From contig NZ_CABFMF010000055.1 of assembly GCF_901875575.1 (NCBI RefSeq), forward strand, positions 1-64,000: a stretch of DNA of 64,000 nt. Direction: 5' to 3'. Every line of letters begins with the position of its first letter. Positions within the stretch are counted from its first letter, which is position 1. This stretch comes from an uncultured Streptococcus sp. Its GTDB lineage: Bacteria > Bacillota > Bacilli > Lactobacillales > Streptococcaceae. A program made the position numbers and the translations under genes. The notes beneath the pieces are model-generated. The model did not search any database, was not told where the DNA came from, and saw only the letters and a program-made list of their open reading frames with translations. This document shows, one piece after another, positions 17,347-25,284 of this stretch.

Positions 17347-18375
17347 ATGAATACTGCTGATTTTGATTTCCATTTACCAGAGGAATTGATTGCCCAAACA
17401 CCACTTGAAAAACGTGATGCTTCAAAACTCCTGATTGTTAATCGTAAGACTGGAGAGTTTCAGGATCGTCACTTCCATTCCATTATTGATATGCTAGAGG
17501 TAGGAGATGCCCTTGTCATGAACGACACCCGCGTTCTCCCTGCCCGCCTCTATGGTCAAAAGGAGGAAACAGGAGGTCATGTGGAACTGCTCCTCCTTAA
17601 AAACACTAGTGGAGACGAGTGGGAAGTTCTGGCTAAACCTGCCAAACGCCTCAAGGTTGGCACTCGCGTCAGCTTTGGAGACGGTCGACTCTCTGCTCTT
17701 GTGACCGAGGAGTTGAGCCATGGAGGTCGTATTGTTCGTTTTGACTACCAAGGAATTTTCCTAGAAGTCTTGGAAAGTCTGGGAGAAATGCCTCTACCTC
17801 CTTATATCCACGAAAAATTGGATGACCGTGAACGTTATCAAACCGTCTACGCCAAGGAAAGTGGTTCTGCTGCTGCACCGACTGCTGGATTGCACTTCAC
17901 CAAAGAACTGCTGGCAGAAATCCAAGCTAAGGGTGTTCATCTAGTCTATCTGACGCTTCATGTCGGGCTTGGAACCTTTAGACCTGTTTCTGTGGATAAT
18001 CTTGACGAACATGAGATGCATTCTGAATTCTACCAACTTTCTGAAGAAGCTGCTGCAACACTTCGTTCTGTGAAAGAAAATGGTGGACGTGTCATCGCTG
18101 TTGGAACAACCTCTATCCGGACTCTAGAAACCATTGGATCTAAGTTTGATGGACAAATCCAAGCAGACTCTGGCTGGACCAATATCTTTATCAAACCAGG
18201 TTATGATTGGAAGGTTGTAGATGCATTTTCAACCAACTTCCATTTGCCAAAATCTACTCTGGTCATGCTGGTTTCTGCCTTTGCAGGTCGCGAATTAGTA
18301 TTAGATGCCTACCACCATGCCATCCAAGAACACTACCGCTTCTTTAGTTTTGGCGATGCCATGTTTATCTATTAA
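17347..18375 (+). CDS. queA: S-adenosylmethionine:tRNA ribosyltransferase-isomerase
   Basis: QueA transfers and isomerises the ribosyl part of AdoMet onto preQ1 at tRNA position 34, giving epoxyqueuosine. The 342-residue product starts MNTADFDFHLPEELIAQTP, has VMNDTRVLPARL, PTAGLHFT and the C-terminal region with NFHLPKSTLVMLVSAFAG, all family landmarks, and is full length. ATG 17347 is chosen because it gives the family N-terminus. The upstream in-frame stretch from 17251 runs through the promoter. It is divergent from nagB, and a palindromic terminator lies about 175 bp downstream. Confidence 0.96.
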   Translation: MNTADFDFHLPEELIAQTPLEKRDASKLLIVNRKTGEFQDRHFHSIIDMLEVGDALVMNDTRVLPARLYGQKEETGGHVELLLLKNTSGDEWEVLAKPAKRLKVGTRVSFGDGRLSALVTEELSHGGRIVRFDYQGIFLEVLESLGEMPLPPYIHEKLDDRERYQTVYAKESGSAAAPTAGLHFTKELLAEIQAKGVHLVYLTLHVGLGTFRPVSVDNLDEHEMHSEFYQLSEEAAATLRSVKENGGRVIAVGTTSIRTLETIGSKFDGQIQADSGWTNIFIKPGYDWKVVDAFSTNFHLPKSTLVMLVSAFAGRELVLDAYHHAIQEHYRFFSFGDAMFIY

Positions 18376-18550
18376 TTTTCATAATCAAAAAACGCATATT
18401 ATCAGGCAAAATCCTTTAGCTCTCTAAGCTTTTCTAATGATAGACAGACAGGTCGCAAAAAAGTCTGAAAAACTCTCAGAATCGTCGTCTCAGCACCGAA
18501 AATGCGTGATTTTTGTATGAAAAAACTAAAAAATGGGCTTTGTATACAAA
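18376..18550. other. Non-coding stretch at the left edge of the island
   Basis: Between the queA stop and the palindromic terminator I see no credible gene. A 30-codon ORF exists around 18500-18590 but runs through the terminator and has no ribosome binding site. AAAAACGCATATTAT near 18389-18402 has a weak inverted counterpart near 19941. Confidence 0.5.
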
Positions 18551-18576
18551 AAAACGACGATTTAAATCGTCGTTTT
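18551..18576. terminator. Bidirectional palindromic terminator
   Basis: A perfect 26-bp palindrome with arms AAAACGACGATTT and AAATCGTCGTTTT is suited to stop transcription from queA (plus) and from the 68-residue gene (minus). Confidence 0.8.
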
Positions 18577-18617
18577 ACTTTGATAAATATGTAATCTTTT
18601 TTTGAAAATACGTCTAT

Positions 18618-18824
18618 TTATTTTTTATTTTTTTTATGGTTTTTTATTGTAAAGTAGACCCAACCGAATGAACATAGGTTGTCGAAAGCAAATGAAAAAA
18701 CTGCAAGGATGATAGCTCCTGTATCTAAATAACCTCTTTCAAGACCGTTTTTCAACAACAACAAGCCTGTAGTTTCGACAAAGATCAAAAATAAAAATAT
18801 ATATAAAATTTTCACATTAAGCAT
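18618..18824 (-). CDS. Small hydrophobic membrane protein, possible immunity protein
   Basis: 68 residues with two predicted transmembrane segments (about 5-25 and 36-60) and a strongly basic tail ending NHKKNKK. I do not recognise a family. It is divergent from the secreted bacteriocin-like gene at 18905, with only 80 bp between start codons and overlapping -10 boxes, and it has its own well-spaced promoter. Size, topology and position resemble small immunity proteins that protect producers, but this is inference. The ribosome binding site is weak (AGAAAG). It could also be an unrelated orphan membrane peptide. Confidence 0.6.
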   Translation of the reverse strand: MLNVKILYIFLFLIFVETTGLLLLKNGLERGYLDTGAIILAVFSFAFDNLCSFGWVYFTIKNHKKNKK

Positions 18825-18835
18825 ACTGTTACCGC

Positions 18836-18883
18836 TTTCTTTTTATTTGGTTTTATTGTATAACAAAAGTTGAAAAAAATCAA
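18836..18883. promoter_or_regulatory. Overlapping divergent promoters of the bacteriocin-like pair
   Basis: Minus direction: TTGATT (18883-18878), 17-bp spacer, TACAAT (18860-18855), driving the 68-residue gene. Plus direction: TATAAC (18859-18864) with a weak -35 TTTCTT at 18836-18841, driving the secreted protein. The two -10 boxes share 2 bp, so the polymerases would compete. Confidence 0.6.
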
Positions 18884-18904
18884 AAATACAAAGGAGTTTC
18901 CGTT

Positions 18905-19558
18905 ATGTCTAAGATGTTTAAATGCATGTGTTTGCTAGTTATGTCTGTTTTCTGTATGTCTAGCATTTCCCCATCGCTTGTTGTTTTTGCTGATGATAGC
19001 TTATCGGCAAACTCTAAAGTTGTATCTGGTGAGGCTCAGTTTGAGAATGGCTCATCAGTGCGGTTCGGAGATACGCAAGTAAATATTTTAAGTGATGAAG
19101 TTCTTGAGGTGGTCACTCCAAATGGAAGTGTAGACACTATTGAACGACGTACTGATGGCGTCTATATCAATGGGTCATTTTATATGGCTTATCAAAAGAA
19201 TGAACTCGACCTAAATATATCTTTTAGATCATACGATCCTAATGTTTGGAATTACGTCAACACAATACATGGGAATAAACAAGCCAACACATTCGCTCAC
19301 TTCATGATTGATTCTGGAATAACCGCGATGTTTGGCTTTATAGGTTCTATAGGGCCATGGAGTGGCATAATTGGTGGAGCATATTTTGGTATGCAAGCTT
19401 ATGAGAGTTACTTGGATTCACAAAGCCCATATCCATACTACATAACAAGTACTTATATCCATCTTTCTCAAAGAAAATGGAAGTTTATCACTGAATACTA
19501 TAGAAACTCAGACTATACTGGGTATGTAAAAACCGAAACAACCTACGTGAATTTCTAA
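18905..19558 (+). CDS. Secreted protein, possibly a large geobacillin-26-like bacteriocin
   Basis: 217 residues: a Sec signal peptide (1-29, cleavage likely after VFA before DDS), a mature region with short beta-prone strands, a hydrophobic glycine-rich segment MFGFIGSIGPWSGIIGG (about 142-158) that could insert into membranes, and an aromatic, basic C-terminus (SQRKWKFITEYY). Overall layout and length recall the geobacillin-26 type of large secreted bacteriocins, but I cannot confirm homology by eye. The start is ATG 18905 behind AAGGAG. A long hairpin terminator begins at its stop codon. It pairs with the divergent 68-residue membrane gene. No processing enzymes or dedicated transporter are nearby. 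Other secreted toxins remain possible. Confidence 0.65.
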   Translation: MSKMFKCMCLLVMSVFCMSSISPSLVVFADDSLSANSKVVSGEAQFENGSSVRFGDTQVNILSDEVLEVVTPNGSVDTIERRTDGVYINGSFYMAYQKNELDLNISFRSYDPNVWNYVNTIHGNKQANTFAHFMIDSGITAMFGFIGSIGPWSGIIGGAYFGMQAYESYLDSQSPYPYYITSTYIHLSQRKWKFITEYYRNSDYTGYVKTETTYVNF

Positions 19559-19600
19559 AATATAAACCCTGCCTTTATATCTAGGCAGGGTTTATATTTT
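19557..19600. terminator. Strong bidirectional terminator
   Basis: A perfect 17-bp stem, AAAATATAAACCCTGCC (19557-19573) against GGCAGGGTTTATATTTT (19584-19600), with a 10-nt loop. It overlaps the stop codon of the secreted protein gene and lies between it and the convergent remnant. Confidence 0.9.
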
Positions 19601-19644
19601 AGTTAATTGCTCAAGTAATTTGTAAGCATAATACTTGCGAAACT

Positions 19645-19938
19645 CTATTTGTTCAAGCGGTTCAAAAGCTCTTGTTTTTTATCCTCAAGCTCAGCTCTCC
19701 TTTGCTCGATTTCTTCACGTTTTTGGACGATTTCTGCTTGCGCCTCGGGAGTTTCCAAAGTGCCTTGTGACTTGTGAAATTCTACTAGCATATCAACGAT
19801 TTTTGGGTCTAATTCGTTGACATAATCAGGATTTGACCATTTCGGCATGTTGCTTGCAGGTGCTTGCTTTTTACCGCCTTTTTTGGGCGTTTTGGCTTGT
19901 TGTTCAGCTTTCTGACTATAGTTGACCTCGTGGAATTT
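19645..19938 (-). pseudogene. N-terminally truncated gene remnant (mobile-element-like C-terminus)
   Basis: The frame is open for 97 codons from just after a stop at 19939-19941 down to 19645. It has no start with a ribosome binding site: the internal ATG at 19848 has none. It encodes a basic linker (KTPKKGGKKQAPASN), then MPKWSNPDYVNELDPK, and a highly charged coiled-coil end rich in E, R and K. This looks like the C-terminal tail of a larger protein whose front was deleted. I suspect a conjugative or other mobile-element protein from style only and cannot name the family. It marks the right part of the accessory island. Confidence 0.5.
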
Positions 19939-19973
19939 TCATATTATGCGTTTTATAATGAATTAAAAATTCG

Positions 19974-20834
19974 TTAGTCTTTTCTAAAATTCAGATCTTT
20001 CAAACTCTGCACACTAGCATTGATCACTGCACCGATAATCAATATCTTGGCCAGTAAAATAAACCAAAACATGGTCACTACAAAAATAATAGAACTTACA
20101 AAACGAACCTCTACGAGATTATTGATATAATGATTAACAGAAGCTGAAAAGATATTTAGAATCAATACTAGAGTCAACAAGACAAAAATACTCCCCGGTA
20201 AAACATAACGTATTCGTCGGACCTTAACATTGGGCAGAAAATAGTAAAACATGACTAAGATCGCAAAAATTAAGGTGAAAACTAAAGGCCCCGTAAGGTC
20301 TTCTAGATAAACGAATATTGGATTATCAGATTGCCAATAATTTTTCAGAAAATCTAGTAAAATACGACCAAATACGCTCAAAAACAAGGCACAAGCAAAA
20401 AGAATTTGCAAGCCAAAACTGACTAGTAAACTCATCAATTGCTGGTAAATTAAACCTCTACTCTTGGCTACTCCATAAGCCTTATTAAAAGCTTTTTGGA
20501 GATAGTTCATAGATTTTGAAAAAGTCCATAAAGCTGATAAGACCGCAAAACTCAGTAAACCTGTTGAAGGTTGGGTTAGCACTTCTGTGATAATCTTTGC
20601 CACCACATCATACATGGTATCCGGCAAGAATTCATTGACAACCTTTAAAAAATTAGAAACTGGAATCTGAAAATAAGGGAGGATATTGATCACCACCAAA
20701 AGCAGGGGGAAAATCGAAATCAACCAATAGTAGGCTACTGCGACACTGGTCAACTCACTATCTGATGCTTGATAATAATGCAAAAAAGCTTTTAATAAAG
20801 GCTTGTCTATCAGCTCTTTCCACCACTTTTTCAT
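19974..20834 (-). CDS. YihY/BrkB-family membrane protein
   Basis: 286 residues with about six transmembrane helices and the family pattern of aromatic-rich first helix (AYYWLISIFPLLLVVINILP), the LWTFSKSMNYLQKAFNKAY motif and the late helix WFILLAKILIIGAVINAS. The YihY/BrkB (UPF0761) group are inner-membrane proteins often mis-called ribonuclease BN, with no settled function. ATG 20834 has AAGGAG 6 nt upstream. It is the last gene of the radical SAM-mnmM-antiporter operon, 27 bp after the antiporter stop. Confidence 0.9.
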   Translation of the reverse strand: MKKWWKELIDKPLLKAFLHYYQASDSELTSVAVAYYWLISIFPLLLVVINILPYFQIPVSNFLKVVNEFLPDTMYDVVAKIITEVLTQPSTGLLSFAVLSALWTFSKSMNYLQKAFNKAYGVAKSRGLIYQQLMSLLVSFGLQILFACALFLSVFGRILLDFLKNYWQSDNPIFVYLEDLTGPLVFTLIFAILVMFYYFLPNVKVRRIRYVLPGSIFVLLTLVLILNIFSASVNHYINNLVEVRFVSSIIFVVTMFWFILLAKILIIGAVINASVQSLKDLNFRKD

Positions 20835-20861
20835 GTCACACTCCTTCACTTATAATCTTGA

Positions 20862-22916
20862 TTAATTTCTTCTTACCAATTCCATCATGTCATAAGGCAA
20901 AGTATTGGCTGTTTCCTTCAAGGAATAATTTTCTAAATTATTGACATTTTGTCGCAATTTCTTGGCATATTTTGTGGTAATCAATCTTTTTTCTTCATAC
21001 TCAAAGATTAGCTTTCTTTCTAGATAATACCCTCGTAACATCTCATCAATATTAGTCGGTTTCACACGAGTAATAACCCGTTCGACAAAGGCTCCACTTG
21101 TAATAATCGATGCTTCACGAAGACGAGACTCTTGCATAAAGCTAATCAGAGAACTCTTATAAACCCCTTTAAGGTTTTCCAAACTTTCGATGATCAACTC
21201 AGTATTTTCCAAATACAATTCAGATATCTGATCATAATCAAGAGCTCTAAGACGACCATGCTCCTTATCATTCCATGAACGAAAGGTCTTACCCAAGGTA
21301 AAAATTTCATGAAGAATAAAACGCAAAATCCGTAGAGATACCAAGATATAATAGGTCAACTTAGAAGCTAGTTTACGATTGATACTTTCTTCCATATTTT
21401 TCAAATAACGCTGATAAACTCGATAAGCACGTTCGCTTATTCTCTCTTCTTCATAGGCCTGTTCCAAAGAATCGTTTTCAATACTAAGAATCAAGAGTTT
21501 CAAGGCTTCCCAGTCTTCTTGAGCATCCTTTTTTTCTTGACTCAAAATGAGGTTTTCAATTCTACCGTGGTAATTGTCGATTGCTGCATAGAGGGGGAGT
21601 TTATTTCTAGTGCTCTCCAAATCTTTTTCCAGTTCTAAAGTTACCTCATTTAAAATAGCAATATGCATGAGATAATCCTTGTTTTCTTCCTGTTCATCAG
21701 AAAGATGAGGAAGAACTAACAAACCTGTTAAGAAACTTAGTAATGTTACACCTGCTACTAAAAAAAGTAAGAGAGGATATTCTTGTTCAAGATTGCTAGG
21801 TATTAAAAGAATGGTCGCAATAGATACAGTTCCCTTAACACCTGAAAAAGTCAAAAGGAGCATATCCTTCATGTACTTATTCATGCTTTTCTTGAGTCGC
21901 CTCGTTCTGACTACATAATATCCATATATCATCAAAAAGCGGATTGCAAAGAGTAAAAAGGTTAGTAGAACAATTGATACCAGTAATAAAAGGGGATTAT
22001 AGATTGGATTGGTCAAGATAGGCTCTGCTATCATTTCTAATTCCATTCCCAAAATCACAAAGACAGAACCGTTAAGCATAAAGGTCACCGTGTGCCAGAC
22101 AGTTTCTGTGACGGTGTCCACCTGAGCCTCAAGTAAGGTGATTCTCTTAAAACGACTTGCCTTTAAAATCCCTGCTACGACAACTGCGATAATACCTGAA
22201 ACATGAATTTCTTCAGCTAGAAAAAAGGTCACTAAGGGTAAACTCAGTTCTAACAAAAGTTCACTAGCGATATCTGTCGCTCTTAAACTCAATAAAAGTG
22301 TATGAAGGAAGCGATTAATCATAGCGGTCACAAAACCAACAGCAAAACCACCTAGGATAGAAAAGATGAGAGAGCTACCAGCCTGACTAAGCGAAAAAGT
22401 TCCAGTAGTCCAAGCAGCTAGGGCTACCTGAAAGGCTACCAAACCGGAAGCATCATTCAAAAGCCCCTCGCCCTTTAAAATATTAGACACACGTTTTGGA
22501 AAACGAAAGCGCTCAGAAAGAGAAGCAAAGGCCACTAAATCTGTCGGTCCTAGAGCCGCTCCAACAGCTAAACAAGCCGCCAGAGGAAGGCCAATCCAAA
22601 GAAAGTGAGCCAGTCCACCCAAACTCAAGGTTGAAATGAAAATGACTGGAAAAATCAAATACACAATGATGCGCCAGTGTTTTAAGATGGATGTAATATC
22701 TGCCTCTTGAGCTTCTCGAAAAAGAAGGGGGCCAATAACTATAGCCAAAAACAACTCCGTATTGAGATGGAAATCTGTATTGGGTAAAAAGAGACCAATC
22801 ACGATTCCCAAAAGAATCTGCACTAGTGGCATTGGTAAAAAGGGCAGAAGTTTATTGGTCGTGCTAGAGACAATTAAGACTAGCAAAAATAGAATGAGGT
22901 AAATCAGTAATTCCAC
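20862..22916 (-). CDS. Na+/H+ antiporter, CPA1 (NhaP/YjcE-type) family
   Basis: 684 residues: about 12 transmembrane helices in residues 1-410, with the ion-binding region around GAALGPTDLVAFASLS and GEGLLNDASGLVAFQVALA (the ND pair is the transport Asp site of CPA1 exchangers), then a long, mostly helical cytoplasmic tail of about 270 residues. It exchanges cytoplasmic Na+ (or K+) for protons, aiding pH and salt tolerance. The start is GTG 22916 with AAGGAGG about 8 nt upstream. It lies in the operon between a small coiled-coil protein and the YihY protein. Confidence 0.9.
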   Translation of the reverse strand: MELLIYLILFLLVLIVSSTTNKLLPFLPMPLVQILLGIVIGLFLPNTDFHLNTELFLAIVIGPLLFREAQEADITSILKHWRIIVYLIFPVIFISTLSLGGLAHFLWIGLPLAACLAVGAALGPTDLVAFASLSERFRFPKRVSNILKGEGLLNDASGLVAFQVALAAWTTGTFSLSQAGSSLIFSILGGFAVGFVTAMINRFLHTLLLSLRATDIASELLLELSLPLVTFFLAEEIHVSGIIAVVVAGILKASRFKRITLLEAQVDTVTETVWHTVTFMLNGSVFVILGMELEMIAEPILTNPIYNPLLLLVSIVLLTFLLFAIRFLMIYGYYVVRTRRLKKSMNKYMKDMLLLTFSGVKGTVSIATILLIPSNLEQEYPLLLFLVAGVTLLSFLTGLLVLPHLSDEQEENKDYLMHIAILNEVTLELEKDLESTRNKLPLYAAIDNYHGRIENLILSQEKKDAQEDWEALKLLILSIENDSLEQAYEEERISERAYRVYQRYLKNMEESINRKLASKLTYYILVSLRILRFILHEIFTLGKTFRSWNDKEHGRLRALDYDQISELYLENTELIIESLENLKGVYKSSLISFMQESRLREASIITSGAFVERVITRVKPTNIDEMLRGYYLERKLIFEYEEKRLITTKYAKKLRQNVNNLENYSLKETANTLPYDMMELVRRN

Positions 22917-22927
22917 GCACTTCCTCC

Positions 22928-23182
22928 TTAATCTTTTTTACAACAGGATTCAAATATCTCCTTCTGCTCTTTGATTTTTTGGTCAATCTTGGAACAATCC
23001 TTGTGCTCAATTTTTTTCTGGCACCTCTCCATTTCAAGAGCGACCAACTTTTTCTTAATTTTAAGCATTTTTTTACTCATGTGTTCTTCATCCAACACCC
23101 CAACTTGTCGCTCATGCTGAGTTGACTCGACAAAATTTTGGCGCATAGATTCTAGCTTTTCTCGTAAATACTGTTTATCCAT
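22928..23182 (-). CDS. Small charged coiled-coil protein of unknown function
   Basis: 84 residues, almost entirely charged helix (E, K, Q and R rich), with four cysteines in the second half, two of them adjacent near the end (ESCCKKD). No family is recognised. The ATG overlaps the 3' end of mnmM by 8 bp (ATGGATAA), so translation is coupled. It is a real gene by its place in a tight operon and its lack of competing ORFs. A metal- or redox-linked role is possible from the cysteines but unsupported. Confidence 0.7.
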   Translation of the reverse strand: MDKQYLREKLESMRQNFVESTQHERQVGVLDEEHMSKKMLKIKKKLVALEMERCQKKIEHKDCSKIDQKIKEQKEIFESCCKKD

Positions 23183-23732
23183 GGTTATATCTTTCTAACT
23201 TCTCAATCATTACTAAAAAGGGCGGGTTGTTGATTTGATTCAGGGTTCGGTAAATGGCAGCTGTGTACTCTTGTTGGTTCAACTGGCTAACAAAATTCAA
23301 GACAGCATCCTTCTCGAGCTCTCCTCCTTCATGCCCATAGTAGATCATAATGGCAATCCGTCCACCTTTAACCAAGAGGTTACAGAGCTTTGTTAGTGCT
23401 TCTATAGTTGTGTGTGGTTTAGTAATAAGACATTTATCCGCAGAAGGTAGGTATCCAAGGTTGAAAATTCCTGCCTTGGCTTCTGTCACAAATTGATCTA
23501 GTGTCTCATGACCCTGTAATATTAACTGGGCGTTGTCCAATCCAGCCTGAGCCAACCGTTCCTGAGTTTTCAGTAAGGCTTGTTCTTGAATATCAAAGGC
23601 ATAGACTTGCTTGGCTATCTTGGCTAGAAAAAGAGTATCATGACCATTTCCCATGGTCGTATCTACTACCACATCCTCTTTTGTCACTACCTCTGCTAAA
23701 AAATCATGTGCCATCTCAAGTGGTCTTTTCAT
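23175..23732 (-). CDS. mnmM: tRNA (mnm5s2U34) methyltransferase, YtqB/MnmM family
   Basis: 185-residue class I AdoMet methyltransferase. It starts MKRPLEMAHDFL, has the AdoMet motif I VVDTTMGNGHDTLFLA (about 22-37), NLGYLPSADK and YYGHEGGELEKD, which are hallmarks of the rRNA-methylase-like YtqB family. Members methylate nm5s2U to mnm5s2U at the wobble base in Gram-positives lacking the MnmC methylase domain. The gene begins 1 bp after the radical SAM gene stop and overlaps the following small gene. The ytqA-ytqB adjacency is conserved in Firmicutes. Confidence 0.9.
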   Translation of the reverse strand: MKRPLEMAHDFLAEVVTKEDVVVDTTMGNGHDTLFLAKIAKQVYAFDIQEQALLKTQERLAQAGLDNAQLILQGHETLDQFVTEAKAGIFNLGYLPSADKCLITKPHTTIEALTKLCNLLVKGGRIAIMIYYGHEGGELEKDAVLNFVSQLNQQEYTAAIYRTLNQINNPPFLVMIEKLERYNHG

Positions 23733-23733
23733 A

Positions 23734-24663
23734 TCAATACTCCTGTTTTACAGCCTTGCATCCTTGAACGCTTCCACGACGCCGCATCTCTGTTTCAATC
23801 GCATTTAGAACCTCCCATTTATTGAGGCTCCACATAGGCCCAATCAGCATATCTCTCGGTGCGTCCCCAGTGATTCGATGAATAACAATATGCTTGGGAA
23901 TAATTTCCAATTGGTCACAGATGACCTTAACATACTCTTCTTGACTCATGAGTTGCAGGCGCCCTTCATGATAATCTCTTTGCATACGCGTATTGGTCAT
24001 AAGATGAAGCAAGTGCAGCTTGATTCCTTGAATATCGTTATCCCTGACACAGCGACGGACATTTTCAAGCATCATCTCATGGGTTTCACCAGGCAAGCCA
24101 TTGATTAAATGAGAAACAATCTCAATCTTGGGATACTTCCTCAAACGCTTGACCGTTTCCACGTACAATTCATAAGTGTGAGCACGGTTTATCAAATCAG
24201 AAGTTGCTTCATAGGTTGTCTGCAAACCCAATTCAACCGTCACATGCATGCGTTCTGATAATTCAGCCAAGTATACAATGGTTTCGTCTGGTAAACAGTC
24301 TGGGCGCGTTCCGATATTGATTCCTACTACACCTGGCTCGTTGATAGCCTGTTCATAGCGCTCCCGAATGACTTCCACCTTTTCATGGGTGTTGGTGAAA
24401 TTTTGAAAATAAACCAGATACTTTTGAACATCTGGCCATTTTCTGTGCATAAAGTCGATTTCTTTATAAAATTGCTCACGGATAGGCGCATCCGGTGCTA
24501 CGATAGCATCTCCAGAACCTGAAACCGTACAAAAAGTACAACCCCCATGAGCTACAGTTCCATCACGATTGGGACAATCAAACCCTGCATCAATTGGGAC
24601 TTTAAAGGTCTTTTCTCCAAAAAGTTTTCGATAATAATCATTCAAGGTATTATAAGATTTCAT
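23734..24663 (-). CDS. TIGR01212-family radical SAM protein (YtqA-like)
   Basis: 309 residues. The cluster motif FDCPNRDGTVAHGGCTFCTV (about 29-48) holds the three [4Fe-4S] cysteines (C-x11-C-x2-C spacing typical of this family rather than CxxxCxxC). It is followed by NIGTRPDCLPD, VELGLQT, HLINGLPGET and KLHLLHLM. The substrate is not established, and adjacency to mnmM suggests tRNA modification. I chose ATG 24663 because it gives the family N-terminus MKSYNTLNDYYR. The promoter -10 box ends only 8 bp upstream, so the mRNA is probably leaderless. Confidence 0.9.
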   Translation of the reverse strand: MKSYNTLNDYYRKLFGEKTFKVPIDAGFDCPNRDGTVAHGGCTFCTVSGSGDAIVAPDAPIREQFYKEIDFMHRKWPDVQKYLVYFQNFTNTHEKVEVIRERYEQAINEPGVVGINIGTRPDCLPDETIVYLAELSERMHVTVELGLQTTYEATSDLINRAHTYELYVETVKRLRKYPKIEIVSHLINGLPGETHEMMLENVRRCVRDNDIQGIKLHLLHLMTNTRMQRDYHEGRLQLMSQEEYVKVICDQLEIIPKHIVIHRITGDAPRDMLIGPMWSLNKWEVLNAIETEMRRRGSVQGCKAVKQEY

Positions 24664-24670
24664 AACCTTC

Positions 24671-24699
24671 ATTATAACAAAAAACACTGACAATCTCAA
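24671..24699 (-). promoter_or_regulatory. Promoter of the radical SAM operon (predicted leaderless)
   Basis: Minus-strand TTGAGA (24699-24694), a 17-bp spacer and perfect TATAAT (24676-24671). The normal start distance of 6-8 nt puts transcription on the A of the ATG at 24663. There is no room for a Shine-Dalgarno leader. Confidence 0.65.
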
Positions 24700-24734
24700 A
24701 AGCCCGACTTTCCTCTAAATTCCTCTCTTTCTCA

Positions 24735-24763
24735 TTTCCATTAGAGATTTTTTATGATACAAT
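24735..24763 (+). promoter_or_regulatory. Promoter of the DUF3397 gene (predicted leaderless)
   Basis: TTTCCA (24735-24740), 17-bp spacer, extended TGATACAAT (-10 at 24758-24763). The first plausible ATG is 24770, 7 bp past the -10 box, and no Shine-Dalgarno sequence exists between. Confidence 0.6.
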
Positions 24764-24769
24764 ATGGAT

Positions 24770-25120
24770 ATGATTTTAATGAAAATAGCATCTATTTTAT
24801 TATTAGTATTGACTTTAATAGTCTCTATTATCCTAACCAAACTTTTTAAATTAAAAAAACTAGGTTTCAATTTTGCAGACTTGGCTTTTCCTATTTTAGT
24901 ATTTGAGTACTATCTCATCACAGCCAAAACCTTTACACATAACTTTTTACCAAGACTAGGTCTTGCTCTTTCTCTCCTAGCTATTATTCTGGTATTTTTC
25001 TTTCTTACAAAAAAAAGAAGCTTTTACTATCCTAAATTCATCAAGTTCTTTTGGAGAGCAGGATTTTTATTAACCTTTGTCATGTATATAGAAATGGTTC
25101 TTGAATTATTTACACAGTAA
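24770..25120 (+). CDS. DUF3397 family membrane protein
   Basis: 116 residues with four predicted transmembrane helices (about 3-24, 31-50, 60-80 and 89-113) and the family middle region FADLAFPILVFEYYLITAKTF-like aromatic pattern. DUF3397 proteins are small Firmicutes membrane proteins without known function. ATG 24770 is preferred over 24764, because the latter directly abuts the -10 box. It is monocistronic with a strong terminator and divergent from the radical SAM operon. Confidence 0.85.
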   Translation: MILMKIASILLLVLTLIVSIILTKLFKLKKLGFNFADLAFPILVFEYYLITAKTFTHNFLPRLGLALSLLAIILVFFFLTKKRSFYYPKFIKFFWRAGFLLTFVMYIEMVLELFTQ

Positions 25121-25125
25121 ATTTT

Positions 25126-25168
25126 AAAAAGGATTTAAACCTAAATAAGAAGGTCTAAATCCTTTTTT
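25126..25168 (+). terminator. Terminator after the DUF3397 gene
   Basis: AAAAAGGATTTAAACCT (25126-25142) pairs with AGGTCTAAATCCTTTTT (25151-25167), followed by T residues. Confidence 0.85.
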
Positions 25169-25284
25169 CTATACTGACAAAATTATCTATCTCATTTGAA
25201 CTTTTTTAACCTATCTCCTTTTTAGCTTAATCTGCTCAACTATGCTATACTTAATTTAGAATATTCTTTGAGATTGGAGCTAAT

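Noticed and set aside
18500..18592. A 30-codon plus-strand ORF starting ATGCGTGATTTTTG
   Set aside because: It has no ribosome binding site and runs through the palindromic terminator.
19645..19848. A complete 67-residue gene starting at ATG 19848
   Set aside because: There is no ribosome binding site, and the frame continues upstream for 30 sensible codons to a stop, so this is the tail of a longer broken gene.
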